A stretch of 64,000 nt of DNA from Thermodesulfobacterium sp. (GCA_017656385.1 JACDNX010000009.1:1-64000); one strand, 5' to 3'. Numbered from the stretch's first letter, positions 17,638-26,804 are shown. A program made the numbers and translations. Notes: a model not told the origin generated them from the sequence alone.

Positions 17638-18720
17638 TTACTCGGGAGAGAAAAAATATAGATTTTTTTTACTAAATCCTGCTTTTATCAAACTTTTCTC
17701 AGGGAACTTATTTTTTGTTAAGATTTTAATATCATAGTTTTTGTATGTTGTATGAAGTAGATACTCTTTACCCAAGCTTTCAATAATATTTACTTTAACT
17801 GTAAGAATAAAATCTTCTTTTTCTACTTCGGTTTTGATATCTTCAGGTCTTATCCCTATTCCTATTTTTTGGTCTTTTACAAGATGAAGTTTTTCTTCAG
17901 GAACTTCTATTTTTAACTCACCTAAGTAACCATAAATATTTGATTGTTCGCTTTTAACCTCGACCACGAAAAAGTTTATAGGGGTAGTGCCTATAAACTT
18001 AGCTACAAAGAGATTTTCAGGCTTATGATATACTTCTTCTGGTGTTCCTATTTGTTCTATCTTTCCTTTATTCATTACCACAATCCTTTCTCCTAAGCTC
18101 ATAGCTTCTATTTGGTCATGGGTTACATAGATAGTCGTGATTTTTAAATTTTTTTGAAGTGTTTTTAATTCTGTTCGTGCTGTAAGTCTTAACTGAGCAT
18201 CTAAATTGGAAAGAGGTTCGTCAAGTAAGAAAAGATTTGGTTTTCTTACTAAAGCTCTTGCAATGGCTACTCTTTGTTTTTCACCTCCAGAAAGTTCATA
18301 GGGTCTTGCCTGTAACAAACCTTTTATATTAAGCATTTCTGCCACTTTCTCTACTTCTTTTTTTATAATATTTTTATCCATCTTTTGAATTCTTAGAGGA
18401 AATGCAATATTTTCAAATACACTCATGTGTGGATAGAGGGCATAGTTTTGAAAGACCATAGCAATATTTCTTTCTTTTGGGGAGACAAAGACATTTTTTT
18501 TATCAGAAAAGACCAATTTTTCTCCGAAATATATTTCTCCAGAAGAGGGTTTCTCAATACCTGCTATTAAATTTAACAATGTCGTCTTTCCACATCCACT
18601 CGGACCAAGAATAACTAAAAATTCTCTATCTCTTATTTCCAAATTTATTTCGGAAAGAGCTTTTACTTTGCCCCTGAGGGAAAAATATGTTTTAGAAATG
18701 TTTTCCAGCTTTACTTTCAT
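17638..18720 (-). CDS. Sugar ABC transporter ATP-binding protein (MalK/UgpC type)
   Basis: A 360-residue ATPase. Walker A is GPSGCGKTTLLNLIAG, the signature LSGGEKQRVAIARAL, and Walker B LFLLDEPLSNLD, followed by the switch H in VTHDQ; a TOBE-type regulatory domain covers the C-terminal third (TPINFFVVEV onward). An upstream ATG would add 37 residues inside the permease gene, but I choose 18720, which gives an ATGA overlap with that gene and the standard MKVKLENISKTY start. It forms an importer with the two permeases and the binding protein upstream. Confidence 0.92.
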   Translation of the reverse strand: MKVKLENISKTYFSLRGKVKALSEINLEIRDREFLVILGPSGCGKTTLLNLIAGIEKPSSGEIYFGEKLVFSDKKNVFVSPKERNIAMVFQNYALYPHMSVFENIAFPLRIQKMDKNIIKKEVEKVAEMLNIKGLLQARPYELSGGEKQRVAIARALVRKPNLFLLDEPLSNLDAQLRLTARTELKTLQKNLKITTIYVTHDQIEAMSLGERIVVMNKGKIEQIGTPEEVYHKPENLFVAKFIGTTPINFFVVEVKSEQSNIYGYLGELKIEVPEEKLHLVKDQKIGIGIRPEDIKTEVEKEDFILTVKVNIIESLGKEYLLHTTYKNYDIKILTKNKFPEKSLIKAGFSKKNLYFFSPE

Positions 18721-19544
18721 CCTTTTAACCCACTTCTTATAACTCCATGGATAATGTATTTTTGAAAGAAAATAACAATTAAAAATACGGGAATTAGAGA
18801 AAGAGTGGTAAAAGCCATTATACTTCCCCACGGAAGTTCTCCGTGAAGCCCTTGGAACATCACAATTCCCACTGGAACAGTTCTGGCACGATAATCAACG
18901 GTTAAAAGCAAAGCAAAAAGAAATTCATTAAAAGAAAATAAAAAAGAAAGCAGACCAGCAGAAATAATACCGGGCTTTGCCACAGGTAATATAATTTTTA
19001 TAAAAATTTGAAACCAGCTACATCCATCTAAAAGTGCAGATTTATCTAAATCCTTAGGTATACTCGAAAGGTAGCTTGTCATAATCCACAAGGAAATGGG
19101 TATGTTCCAAGAAATATAAGGAAGTATAAGAGCTGGATAGGTATTTATCAAATTTAATTTTACCATTACTTTAAAAAGAAATCCAACTATACTTATTTGT
19201 GGAAACATAGAGGAGGCAAGAATAAATAGTAAAATAGAAAATCTGAAAGGAAATTGAAACCTTGAAATAGCATAAGCACCCATAGTAGCCACAAATACAG
19301 AAATAAAGGCACTTATTCCAGAAATTATTAAGCTATTTTTAATATAATCCATACAGTGAAAACCTGGATCTTTTAAAATTTCGGTATAGTTTTTAAAGGT
19401 AAACTCAAGTTTTACCAGGGAAAATATATCCCAGCTTTTGGAAAAGCTTATAACCAACATATACAAGAAAGGAAATAAACAGAAAAAAATAGCCAGTAAA
19501 GTAGCTATAATAAGTAAAACCTTCGTAAGTTTTTCTTCTCTCAT
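18717..19544 (-). CDS. Sugar ABC transporter permease (MalG type)
   Basis: A 275-residue inner-membrane protein with six helices. The EAA loop near residues 185-200 reads ALLDGCSWFQIFIKIILPVAKPG, the site that docks the ATPase. The N-terminus (LFPFLYMLVISFS) and the ending HGVIRSGLKG are typical of the MalG/UgpE group. It is second of four genes encoding one importer and overlaps both neighbours by 4 nt. Confidence 0.92.
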   Translation of the reverse strand: MREEKLTKVLLIIATLLAIFFCLFPFLYMLVISFSKSWDIFSLVKLEFTFKNYTEILKDPGFHCMDYIKNSLIISGISAFISVFVATMGAYAISRFQFPFRFSILLFILASSMFPQISIVGFLFKVMVKLNLINTYPALILPYISWNIPISLWIMTSYLSSIPKDLDKSALLDGCSWFQIFIKIILPVAKPGIISAGLLSFLFSFNEFLFALLLTVDYRARTVPVGIVMFQGLHGELPWGSIMAFTTLSLIPVFLIVIFFQKYIIHGVIRSGLKG

Positions 19545-20422
19545 AATGTTTCTTCTTTAAATCTGCTCAGCTTAAGATATAAAATTGAAATGGCAAGAGA
19601 AACCAAGAAGAGAAAAACAGAAATGGCTGAAGCATATCCAAAATCTCCTGAAAGATAATATTCATAAGCATAAATAGAAAGTGAAGTGGTAGCACCACCT
19701 GGGCCACCTTTCGTGAGAACATAAATGAGATCAAAAATTCTTATAGCATCTATAGTTCTGAAAAGAAATGCAACAATAATTACAGGTTTTAAAAGAGGAA
19801 GGGTGACTTTAAAAAACCTTTGCAAAAAATTTGCTCTATCAACAAGAGCTTGGTGGTAAATCTCCTTAGGAATTGTTTGGAGTCCTGCAAGCAAGATAAT
19901 GGCTACAAAAGGTGTAGTTTTCCATATATCTGCAATCACAAGAGATATGAAAGCAGAGACTCCTGTTTCAAGCCAGTTAACAGGTTTTTCAATTAATCCT
20001 AATTTTAATAAAATAAAATTCGCCAGGCCATAGTTGTAGCTATATATAAGTTCCCATAATCTTGCAGAAACCACAGCAGGGATTGCCCAGGGAAGAAGAA
20101 TGCACACCCTTATAAAACCTCTATAAGGAATTTTTTCATTTAAAATCACAGCAAATAAAAGCCCCAGAATTATTTCAAGAGGAACAGAAATCGTAATAAA
20201 GAGAAGAGTAAATTTTAAAGATTCCCAGAATGCATAATCTTTCGCTAAGAAAATATAATTTTCCAGAAAAACAAATTTTTTACCAAGAAAAGTAACATCT
20301 CTAAAAAGACTGTTTATAAACACGAATATAACGGGAATAAAGATGAAAAGAATTACGAAAATAAATAGGGGTAACAAAAAAATAGATAGAGCTTTGATTT
20401 CATTCTTATAAAGTCTTATCAT
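19541..20422 (-). CDS. Sugar ABC transporter permease (MalF type)
   Basis: A 293-residue inner-membrane protein with six helices. The EAA loop near residues 190-210 is ALVDRANFLQRFFKVTLPLLKP, matching the MalF/UgpA family, and TKGGPGGATTSLSIYAYEYYL (near 240) is a family hallmark. It pairs with the MalG-type permease. The start overlaps the binding-protein gene by 17 nt, suggesting coupled translation. Confidence 0.92.
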   Translation of the reverse strand: MIRLYKNEIKALSIFLLPLFIFVILFIFIPVIFVFINSLFRDVTFLGKKFVFLENYIFLAKDYAFWESLKFTLLFITISVPLEIILGLLFAVILNEKIPYRGFIRVCILLPWAIPAVVSARLWELIYSYNYGLANFILLKLGLIEKPVNWLETGVSAFISLVIADIWKTTPFVAIILLAGLQTIPKEIYHQALVDRANFLQRFFKVTLPLLKPVIIVAFLFRTIDAIRIFDLIYVLTKGGPGGATTSLSIYAYEYYLSGDFGYASAISVFLFLVSLAISILYLKLSRFKEETL

Positions 20423-21695
20423 TTCTATATCTTTTTATCATAGAATTTATTTCCTCTTCTGCAAGACTTAAAGCCTCTTGGGGTGTTAGCTTATTGGCTA
20501 AGGAAGCATTTATATATTTTTGAATAATTTTTGAAACCAAAGGATAGTAAGGCAGTGAAGGTCTGGAAACGATAAAGTTGTCAAAAATATTTTTCAGTTT
20601 TTCAAAATGGGGCAATTTCTTAAGGACATCTTTATCTTCGTATACATCTTTTCTCCCAGGATTCCATCCTAAATTTAAAGCAAGTTCTTTTTGGGTTTCA
20701 TAGGAAAGAACGAATTCAATAAATTTCCAGCTTTTCTCTTTCTGATCCGAATATTTTGATATTCCTATGTGCCATCCTCCAAGAGTTGAAGCAGGTTTTC
20801 CATTTTTAAAGTGAGGTAAAGGAGCAATTTCTACTTTATTTTTAACTGGAGAATTGTTGCTCTGATGTAACATCCAGGCATAGGGCCAGTTTCTTTCAAA
20901 TAAAGCAAGGCCTTTTTGGAAGTATATCCTTACCTCTTCTTCTTTCATTTCAGTAAAGGTATTGGGAGGAGAGATTTTATAATCATGGATAAAAGATTTT
21001 AAAAGGTTTAAAGCTTTTATATTTTCAGGAGTGTTAAGAATTACTTTATGATTCTCAAAAAAGATTCCTCCATTATTAGAGGAGGCAATTTCTAAAAAAT
21101 TACATATCAATCCTTCATACTGAGCTCCCTGCCATATAAATCCATAAAATCCGGGGGAATTTCTTCTCATTAAGTTTTGTGCTTTTAAAGAATATTCAAT
21201 CAGTTCATTCCAAGTTCTGGGAGGTTCTTTAACTCCTATTTTCTCCAGCAAGTCTTTTCTGTAATAAAGAATTCCGCCATCTATATATACAGGAAGAGCA
21301 ACTATTTTACCTTTGTAGGTATCAATATTTTTAACCACCTTTTCAAAAAACAGCTTTAGAGCGAGTGGGCTATTTTTGAGATATCTATCTAAGGGTTCAA
21401 GCCATTCTGATGCTGAAAACTGAGGGATCCATATAACATCCATTAAAAAGACATCCGGATCCTTGCTATGAGATGAAAGAGCTATAACTAAGCTCTGTCT
21501 TCTTTGTTCGGTGTCAGCAGGTTGTCTGAGGATTTCAACCTTAATACCTGTTTTTTTCTCAAAATTTTTAACAACTTCACTCCAAAAAATAAGTTCATTT
21601 GGTGCTCCACCAACCATAAAAGTGAGTTTGCTTTTATCTTCAGATGAACATCCAATAAGGAGAAAAAGCGAAAAAAGAACTAAAAAGAGTTTCAT
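20406..21695 (-). CDS. Extracellular sugar-binding lipoprotein (SBP family 1)
   Basis: A 429-residue binding protein, first gene of the importer operon. MKLFLVLFSLFLLIGCSS carries a lipobox with Cys at residue 16, so it is membrane-anchored. KNFEKKTGIKVEILRQP, DVFLMDVIWIPQFSASEWLEPLD and TLGGWHIGISKYSDQKEKSWKFIEF match the maltose/trehalose-type (ThuE/MalE) family. The ligand is probably an alpha-linked disaccharide or similar, by family only. A GGDEF gene lies 11 nt upstream, so the sugar operon may be read through from signalling genes. Confidence 0.9.
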   Translation of the reverse strand: MKLFLVLFSLFLLIGCSSEDKSKLTFMVGGAPNELIFWSEVVKNFEKKTGIKVEILRQPADTEQRRQSLVIALSSHSKDPDVFLMDVIWIPQFSASEWLEPLDRYLKNSPLALKLFFEKVVKNIDTYKGKIVALPVYIDGGILYYRKDLLEKIGVKEPPRTWNELIEYSLKAQNLMRRNSPGFYGFIWQGAQYEGLICNFLEIASSNNGGIFFENHKVILNTPENIKALNLLKSFIHDYKISPPNTFTEMKEEEVRIYFQKGLALFERNWPYAWMLHQSNNSPVKNKVEIAPLPHFKNGKPASTLGGWHIGISKYSDQKEKSWKFIEFVLSYETQKELALNLGWNPGRKDVYEDKDVLKKLPHFEKLKNIFDNFIVSRPSLPYYPLVSKIIQKYINASLANKLTPQEALSLAEEEINSMIKRYRNDKTL

Positions 21696-21706
21696 AATTT
21701 CAATTT

Positions 21707-22648
21707 TTACTTTCTTCTGTCTATGAAATAGCTACTACCCTCTAATGTTTTTGTGACATTTTTTATTTCTGCTGCTCTTGCTGATATTTCTCCTATATGC
21801 TTGAATTTGCTTTTATAAACAGGCACTATCGCTATAGAAACCGAGGGGAGCGGAATTTTGGAAGATTGTCCCAATCTGTTTACAGAAACAAAATATCCTC
21901 TCTCCAGATCCTTTTTATCAATAAAATAAGGCACAAGGGTATCAAACCTTTTGATAATCTCTTTAGCAATTTGTTCAACCTTTTCTAAAGGCACAATAAA
22001 TACGAAATCATCACCTCCTATATGGCCTACAAAATAGTCATCTTTGGAAAATTCAGAAACAGTGTTGATGAGAATTCTTGCTAAACTTTTAATAAGCTCG
22101 TCTCCTCTGGTAAATCCATAGGTGTCGTTGTATGTTTTAAAATTATCCAGATCTACATATGCTACGGCGTATTTTTTGGAGCTTGACATCACCTTTTCTA
22201 TTTCTTTGGAAATAGATGTATTCCCAGGAAGTCCAGTTAAAGGATTATTATCAGAAATTTTGTCAATCTTTTTTAGTGCATATTCAATTCTGAGATAAGC
22301 TTCTTCAATCTTGTCATTTAAAGTGAGAAAGTCATCGGTCCAGTCTGCAATAGATATTAAAAGATTAAAATTTAACTCATCAAGAAGAATGATTAAAGGA
22401 ATATGAGTTAGATTAAAACTTTTTCTTATTTCTAAAAGTTTTTCCAATCCTTCTTCATTTTTGTGATAGTAGTATAGAGTTATAGAGGGAGGTTTAAAAA
22501 AAAGGGCATTAAAAAATCTTTTTAAGTCGTAGAAGGTCTTTAAGGAGTATTTCTTTTCTAAGTAAGATTTAAGCGAATTTTTCCACTCTTTTAGTGTCTT
22601 ATTTTTTTTGAGATAAACATAAACAAGTTTTTTTTGGGAAGAACGCAT
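21707..22648 (-). CDS. GGDEF-domain protein with degenerate receiver-like N-terminus
   Basis: A 313-residue cytoplasmic protein. Residues about 1-130 look like a receiver-like domain without a clear phospho-acceptor Asp (LIILLDELNFNLLISIADW). The GGDEF domain follows: NPLTGLPGNTSISKEIE, YVDLDNFKTYNDTYGFTRGDE and the active site IGGDDFVFIVP. The fourth residue is Asp where the canonical motif has Glu, and no RxxD inhibition site precedes it. It could be an active cyclase, a weak one or a c-di-GMP/GTP sensor. It sits 9 nt after the HDOD gene, forming a small signalling cluster. Confidence 0.82.
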   Translation of the reverse strand: MRSSQKKLVYVYLKKNKTLKEWKNSLKSYLEKKYSLKTFYDLKRFFNALFFKPPSITLYYYHKNEEGLEKLLEIRKSFNLTHIPLIILLDELNFNLLISIADWTDDFLTLNDKIEEAYLRIEYALKKIDKISDNNPLTGLPGNTSISKEIEKVMSSSKKYAVAYVDLDNFKTYNDTYGFTRGDELIKSLARILINTVSEFSKDDYFVGHIGGDDFVFIVPLEKVEQIAKEIIKRFDTLVPYFIDKKDLERGYFVSVNRLGQSSKIPLPSVSIAIVPVYKSKFKHIGEISARAAEIKNVTKTLEGSSYFIDRRK

Positions 22649-22657
22649 CTTTTAAAG

Positions 22658-23545
22658 TTAACTACTTACTTCCATTTCTCTTCTAAGCTCCTCGGTAAAA
22701 AATTTTAATTCATAAAGTTTTGGTTCTAATTTAAAAAAGATATCTTTTATTTCCAAAAGGTTCAATTTTAAAACTTTTAGAGCCTTTTCTTGGAGAGGAG
22801 GGATTTTTTGATAGAGGGATGTGCCATAACCTCTTACATGGATAAGAATATCTGAGAGATGGATTACAGCTGCCTCTTTTTTAAATTTTTTTGTTTTTTT
22901 AAGATCGTGGTGAGCATCCACTGCTTCAACCAGTTTATCAGGCAGATTCCAAGTCCTCATAAGAAAGCTTCCTATTTCTGCGTGATCTATACCAAGAACT
23001 TCTTTTTCAGCCTGAAGAGCATCTTTACCATTTTCAACCAGTTCTGAAATTTTCTTATAATCCTCTTTAAAGGTTACTCTTTCAATTATCCTTCCAAGAT
23101 CATGAAGAAGACCTGCAGTTGCAACTTCTTGAGAATCTTTTAATTCTACTTTTTCAGCTAAAATTTTTGCACAAGCTGCAACCCCAATAGAATGTTCCCA
23201 AAGTCCTACATCTTCTTTATAAATAATGTCAAAAATGGATGAAGTAATTATTAGGACTTTAACTACATTAATTCCAAGAAGCATAAGAGCATTCTGAACC
23301 GTGCTTACCTTCTTTGGAAATCCGTAAAAAGCTGAATTGGCCAATCTCAAAATTTTGGTAGTTATAACTTGATCTTTTTCAATAAGAGCTGCAATCTGAT
23401 GAATAGAAGAGCTTTCATCTTCTATCATCAGGTTAAGTTTTTGAACAATAGGAGGAAGTGTAGGCAATCCCTCAAGTTTTCTCAACTTCTTTTTTACTAA
23501 TTTTCTTTTTTCTGAAAAATCTAATTTCATTAGGTCTAATTTCAT
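22658..23545 (-). CDS. HDOD-domain signalling protein
   Basis: A 295-residue protein with an HDOD domain (residues about 24-225): LPTLPPIVQKLNLMIEDESSSIHQIAALIEKDQVITTKILRLANSAF is the classic start and TAGLLHDLGRIIERVTF holds the HD-like motif. HDOD proteins are regulatory and usually non-catalytic. The N-terminus has two possible ATGs 15 nt apart because of a short direct repeat (MKLDLMKLD); the second, at 23530, is equally plausible. Co-transcribed with the small PGM-domain gene upstream and the GGDEF gene downstream. Confidence 0.87.
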   Translation of the reverse strand: MKLDLMKLDFSEKRKLVKKKLRKLEGLPTLPPIVQKLNLMIEDESSSIHQIAALIEKDQVITTKILRLANSAFYGFPKKVSTVQNALMLLGINVVKVLIITSSIFDIIYKEDVGLWEHSIGVAACAKILAEKVELKDSQEVATAGLLHDLGRIIERVTFKEDYKKISELVENGKDALQAEKEVLGIDHAEIGSFLMRTWNLPDKLVEAVDAHHDLKKTKKFKKEAAVIHLSDILIHVRGYGTSLYQKIPPLQEKALKVLKLNLLEIKDIFFKLEPKLYELKFFTEELRREMEVSS

Positions 23546-23554
23546 TTTTTACTC

Positions 23555-23887
23555 TCATTTGGATTGTTTTTCAGAACTCTGTGATTCCTGATATTTTTCA
23601 ATTAAAAATTCTTTAAACAGTCTTTTTATCTCGAGAAGATTCTCATCTGTTATTCCCTCAAATCTTTTTTCCAGTTCTTTCAGTTCTTCTTCCAACTCTT
23701 TTTCCCAAGGAAGTTTTACAGGATTACCTTCTACAGTAACAAAAGTCACTCCGAATTCTTCAAAACGTTTGATATGATCTGCTGTTAATTCTACTCCTTT
23801 TCCGCAAAGAACTCTCCCGTTTGCATCAACTACTTCCTCATAAGTTTTCATTCCTGGCTTTATATAGGATAACGGCAATCTTTGCAT
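23555..23887 (-). CDS. Small protein related to the N-terminal module of HD-GYP/HDOD proteins
   Basis: A 110-residue protein. LSYIKPGMKTYEEVVDANGRVLCGKGVELTADHIKRFEEFGVTFVTVEG (residues 6-54) resembles the short module found before HD-GYP or HDOD domains in c-di-GMP-linked proteins, here encoded alone. The C-terminal half is a charged helix, probably a coiled coil. It lies 9 nt upstream of the HDOD gene, so the two may act together. No enzymatic motif. Confidence 0.6.
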   Translation of the reverse strand: MQRLPLSYIKPGMKTYEEVVDANGRVLCGKGVELTADHIKRFEEFGVTFVTVEGNPVKLPWEKELEEELKELEKRFEGITDENLLEIKRLFKEFLIEKYQESQSSEKQSK

Positions 23888-23902
23888 AATTCTCTTTTCC
23901 TT

Positions 23903-24775
23903 TTAAATAACTTTATTTAAGCTGTATTCTATAATTCCCTCAGCTCCGAGTTCTAAAAGTTTTGGAATAAGTTCTCTTACCTCCTTTTCAGAAACCACTA
24001 TCTCTAAAGCATACCATTTTTTATTATAAAGAGAAGATATTGTGGGAGAAGTTATACTTGGTAAAATCTGAATTACCTTTTCTAAACTCTCCTCAGGAAC
24101 ATTCATTTTTAATCCTACTTTTTTATGTGCATTTAGTGCACCTTTTAAAAGAGTTGAAATTTGCTGTATTTTCTTTTTTTTCCATTCGTTTTCCCATGCT
24201 TTTTCATTAGCTATAAGTTGAGGATAGGTGATTAGAAGTTCATAAATTATTTTTAACCCATGAGCTCTTATAGTGGTTCCTGTTTCAGTTACTTCAACAA
24301 TTGCATCTGCCAAACCTTGAACCACTTTGGCTTCTGTTGCACCCCAGGAATAACTTACTTCTACAGGAATTCCTCTTTCTGTAAAAAATTTTTTAGTGAA
24401 ATTAACAAGCTCAGTGCTTATTTTTTTGTTTTTAAGGTCCTCAAGTTTTTCAATTCCTGAACCTTCTTTTACTGCAAGAACCCATCTTGCAGGTTTTTTA
24501 CTCACTTTTGAATAGATAAGATCTTCAACAACCACTACTTTTGATTCGTTTTCTAAAATCCAGTCTTTTCCTGTAATTCCTGCATCGAGAATACCAGCTT
24601 CTACATATTTGCTCATTTCCTGTGGTCTGCAAATAACCATTTCTAATTCTGGATCATCAACATCTGGGAAGTAATTTCTGCGATGAACATTAATTGTCCA
24701 TCCAGCCTTTTCAAAAAGCTCAATAGTTGCTTTTTCAAGACTACCCTTAGGAATGCCAAATTTAAGCTTTTCCAT
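23903..24775 (-). CDS. hisG: ATP phosphoribosyltransferase, long form
   Basis: First step of histidine synthesis, joining ATP and PRPP. The 290-residue protein starts MEKLKFGIPKGSLEKATIEL. It has CRPQEMSKYVEAGILDAGITGKDW (near 55) and the PRPP-binding region IVEVTETGTTIRAHGL (near 170). A C-terminal ACT-like regulatory domain (about 210-290) makes it the long, histidine-inhibited type that does not need HisZ. An earlier ATG at 24832 would bury 57 nt in hisI, so the ATG at 24775 (14-nt overlap) is preferred. Confidence 0.94.
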   Translation of the reverse strand: MEKLKFGIPKGSLEKATIELFEKAGWTINVHRRNYFPDVDDPELEMVICRPQEMSKYVEAGILDAGITGKDWILENESKVVVVEDLIYSKVSKKPARWVLAVKEGSGIEKLEDLKNKKISTELVNFTKKFFTERGIPVEVSYSWGATEAKVVQGLADAIVEVTETGTTIRAHGLKIIYELLITYPQLIANEKAWENEWKKKKIQQISTLLKGALNAHKKVGLKMNVPEESLEKVIQILPSITSPTISSLYNKKWYALEIVVSEKEVRELIPKLLELGAEGIIEYSLNKVI

Positions 24776-25142
24776 AAACCTCCTCCGGATTGTATGATTT
24801 TTCCTCAATGCACTTAAGTTCATTATTTTCAAGTTTTCTGTAGAAGCAACTCATGTAACCTTTATGACAAACAGGCCCCTTGGGTTCCACTTTAAAAAGT
24901 ATAGTATCTTCATCACAATCGACATAAATTTCTTTTACAACCAGATAGTGTCCTGAAGTTTCTCCTTTAAGCCATAGTTTGCCTCTGGTCCTACTGTAAA
25001 AATGCACAAGTCCTGTTTCAAGAGTTTTTTCCCACGCTGTTTTATTAAGAAAACCAAGCATTAAAACTTTACCTGTATTGTAATCCTGAACAATAGCAGG
25101 AACTAATCCATTACCTTTTTCAAAGTTAGGATTATACTGCAT
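24762..25142 (-). CDS. hisI: Phosphoribosyl-AMP cyclohydrolase
   Basis: Third step of histidine synthesis, hydrolytic ring opening of phosphoribosyl-AMP. The 126-residue single-domain protein has the HisI blocks VPAIVQDYNTGKVLMLGFLN, HFYSRTRGKLWLKGETSGHYL, VDCDEDTILFKVEP (Zn/Mg-binding CDxD) and the CHKGYMSCFYR cysteines. There is no fused HisE domain. It overlaps trpC by 11 nt and hisG by 14 nt. Confidence 0.95.
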   Translation of the reverse strand: MQYNPNFEKGNGLVPAIVQDYNTGKVLMLGFLNKTAWEKTLETGLVHFYSRTRGKLWLKGETSGHYLVVKEIYVDCDEDTILFKVEPKGPVCHKGYMSCFYRKLENNELKCIEEKSYNPEEVYGKA

Positions 25143-25926
25143 TTAAATCCTCCAAAAATTTTTTCAGTTTTTTCTCCGGATCTGTGCTTTTTACCAAGGA
25201 AGTTCCTATTAGCACCCCTTTAAATCCTATCTTTTTAATTCTTTTTAACTCCTTAGAATTATTATAACCGCTTTCTGCAATTACAGGAATACTTTTTGGG
25301 ATAAAAGAAAAAAGTTTGATACTCTGATTAATATCTACTTTAAGAGTTGAAAGGTTTCTGTTGTTTATCCCTATGATTTCAGCACCTGCTTTAAGAGCCT
25401 TCTCTAAATCTTCTTCATCGTGAACTTCTACAAGACTTGAAAGATTTAGTTTTTTTGCATATTTGATAAGCTCTGAAAGCTCTTTTTCTTTAAGGATCGA
25501 GCTTATTAATAAAACAATGTCAGCTCCAAAAGCTTTAGCTTCTTCAATTTGAACTGGATCAAGAATGAAGTCCTTTCTTAAAAGAGGCAAATTGGTTTTA
25601 CTTCTTACACTTGCTAAATACTCTAAGGAACCTTTAAAGTATATTTCTTCAGTGATTACCGAAATAGCCTTTGCTCCTCCTTTTTCATAAGCAGATGCCA
25701 GTTTTAAAGGATTGAAGTCTTTTCTAAACTCGTCACTTAAAGGACTTGCCTTTTTTATCTCAGCTATAATAACAAAACCTTCTTTTAAAAGATATTCCTT
25801 AAAATTAACGGGGTGTCTATCCCAAAAAGGTCTAAAATAAAGACCTCTTTGCTTTCTTTTCAGAACATCATAATATTTTTCAAGCAAAATTTTATTCAAA
25901 ACTTGATTGATTTTACAATTTTTCAT
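25132..25926 (-). CDS. trpC: Indole-3-glycerol-phosphate synthase
   Basis: Tryptophan pathway enzyme, a 264-residue TIM barrel. Diagnostic blocks are VIIAEIKKASPLSDEFR (catalytic Lys, near 55), LPLLRKDFILDPVQIEEAKAFGADIVLLI (near 112), GINNRNLSTLKVD (near 183) and VIAESGYNNSKEL (near 210). It is the only trp gene here and heads a trpC-hisI-hisG mixed operon. The divergent rpmH lies 110 nt away across an inverted repeat. Confidence 0.95.
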   Translation of the reverse strand: MKNCKINQVLNKILLEKYYDVLKRKQRGLYFRPFWDRHPVNFKEYLLKEGFVIIAEIKKASPLSDEFRKDFNPLKLASAYEKGGAKAISVITEEIYFKGSLEYLASVRSKTNLPLLRKDFILDPVQIEEAKAFGADIVLLISSILKEKELSELIKYAKKLNLSSLVEVHDEEDLEKALKAGAEIIGINNRNLSTLKVDINQSIKLFSFIPKSIPVIAESGYNNSKELKRIKKIGFKGVLIGTSLVKSTDPEKKLKKFLEDLNAV

Positions 25927-25972
25927 AGTAACTTTTAAAAAGTTTTTCTTTTATTTTAAACTGTAGAAAATT

Positions 25973-26000
25973 TTTTAAAAGATGTTAATATCTTTTAAAA
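25973..26000. repeat. 11-bp perfect inverted repeat in the trpC/rpmH divergent region
   Basis: TTTTAAAAGAT (25973-25983) and ATCTTTTAAAA (25990-26000) are perfect inverted repeats around a 6-nt centre. They sit between the divergent starts of trpC and rpmH. The AT-only content makes a chance palindrome possible; it could be an operator for either gene. Confidence 0.4.
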
Positions 26001-26036
26001 TTTATTAAAGAATTTTTTCAGCATGGAGGAAGTTTT

Positions 26037-26171
26037 ATGAAAAGAACTTATCAGCCAAGCAGAATTAAAATGAAAAGAAGACACGGTTTTAGAGCCAGAA
26101 TGAGAACACGCTCAGGAAGAAGAATACTTAAAAATAGAAGAAGAAAAGGACGCTGGCGTTTAACTGTTTAG
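26037..26171 (+). CDS. rpmH: 50S ribosomal protein L34
   Basis: A 44-residue ribosomal protein, [18 protein letters not shown] through to [13 protein letters not shown], almost entirely Lys/Arg-rich and of the normal family length. GGAGGA sits at 26025-26030, 6 nt before the ATG. It leads the conserved rpmH-rnpA-yidD-yidC-jag-mnmE block usually found beside the chromosome origin. No dnaA lies upstream here; trpC does. Confidence 0.97.
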   Translation: MKRTYQPSRIKMKRRHGFRARMRTRSGRRILKNRRRKGRWRLTV

Positions 26172-26188
26172 GGATTATTTTTGTTTTT

Positions 26189-26572
26189 GTGAAAAAAGAA
26201 GGCTTATCTAAAAAAGAAAAACTAAGAAAAAATAAAGAATTTCAGGCTGTTTTTAAGGAAGGTAAAAAACTTTGGGTAAATTCAATTTTGTTAATTATAT
26301 ATAGACCTAATAGTTTGAATTATAGAAGATTGGGAATAGTAGTTTCTAAAAAAATTAGAAAGGCTACCCAGAGAAATAAAGTAAAAAGATGGATAAGAGA
26401 GTTGTTTAGAAGAAATAAAGATTTGTTTCCTGAAAGTTGTGATATAATAATAATTCCACATCCTAATTTGTTAAACTTAAGTTATAAAGATTTTGTGGAA
26501 GTTGCAAAAGAAAAACTTCTTTCCTTGAAAGGGATTGAGATTTCTTTCCATGATAAGAAAGCTAATAATTAA
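26189..26572 (+). CDS. rnpA: Ribonuclease P protein component
   Basis: A 127-residue basic protein that assists RNase P RNA in tRNA 5' maturation. The RNR motif is visible as [19 protein letters not shown] (near residue 60), together with [16 protein letters not shown] near the start. The start codon is GTG at 26189 with a weak AGGGA upstream. It is 17 nt after rpmH, the standard order, and its end overlaps yidD by 23 nt. Confidence 0.93.
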   Translation: MKKEGLSKKEKLRKNKEFQAVFKEGKKLWVNSILLIIYRPNSLNYRRLGIVVSKKIRKATQRNKVKRWIRELFRRNKDLFPESCDIIIIPHPNLLNLSYKDFVEVAKEKLLSLKGIEISFHDKKANN

Positions 26573-26804
26573 GTTTATTTATTTTTATCAGAGATTTGCT
26601 TCTCCTGTCTTTTCTACTTACTTAGGTATCAATTGTAGGTTTTATCCTTCTTGTAGTGAATATACTAAAGAAGCTATAGAAAGATATGGTCTTTTAAGAG
26701 GAATTTTTGCTGGTTTTAAAAGAATTTTAAGGTGTCATCCCTTCTCTTCAGGGGGTTATGACCCTGTTTGTCCGAATTCTTCAAAAAAGGAGGAAAAAAG
26801 TTAA
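26550..26804 (+). CDS. yidD: Membrane protein insertion efficiency factor YidD
   Basis: An 84-residue amphipathic inner-membrane-associated protein that aids YidC-dependent insertion. Family motifs are [24 protein letters not shown] and [15 protein letters not shown] choose the ATG at 26550 ([14 protein letters not shown]) rather than the TTG at 26535. It overlaps rnpA at the start, and its TAA shares one base with the yidC ATG. Confidence 0.92.
   Translation: MIRKLIIKFIYFYQRFASPVFSTYLGINCRFYPSCSEYTKEAIERYGLLRGIFAGFKRILRCHPFSSGGYDPVCPNSSKKEEKS

Noticed and set aside
18720-18831. N-terminal extension of the ABC ATPase
   Set aside because: The extra 37 residues are the permease gene read in another frame; the ATG at 18720 gives the family start and an ATGA overlap.
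23530-23545. Short direct repeat at the start of the HDOD gene (MKLDLMKLD)
   Set aside because: A 15-nt duplication giving two alternative ATGs; too short to mean more than start ambiguity.
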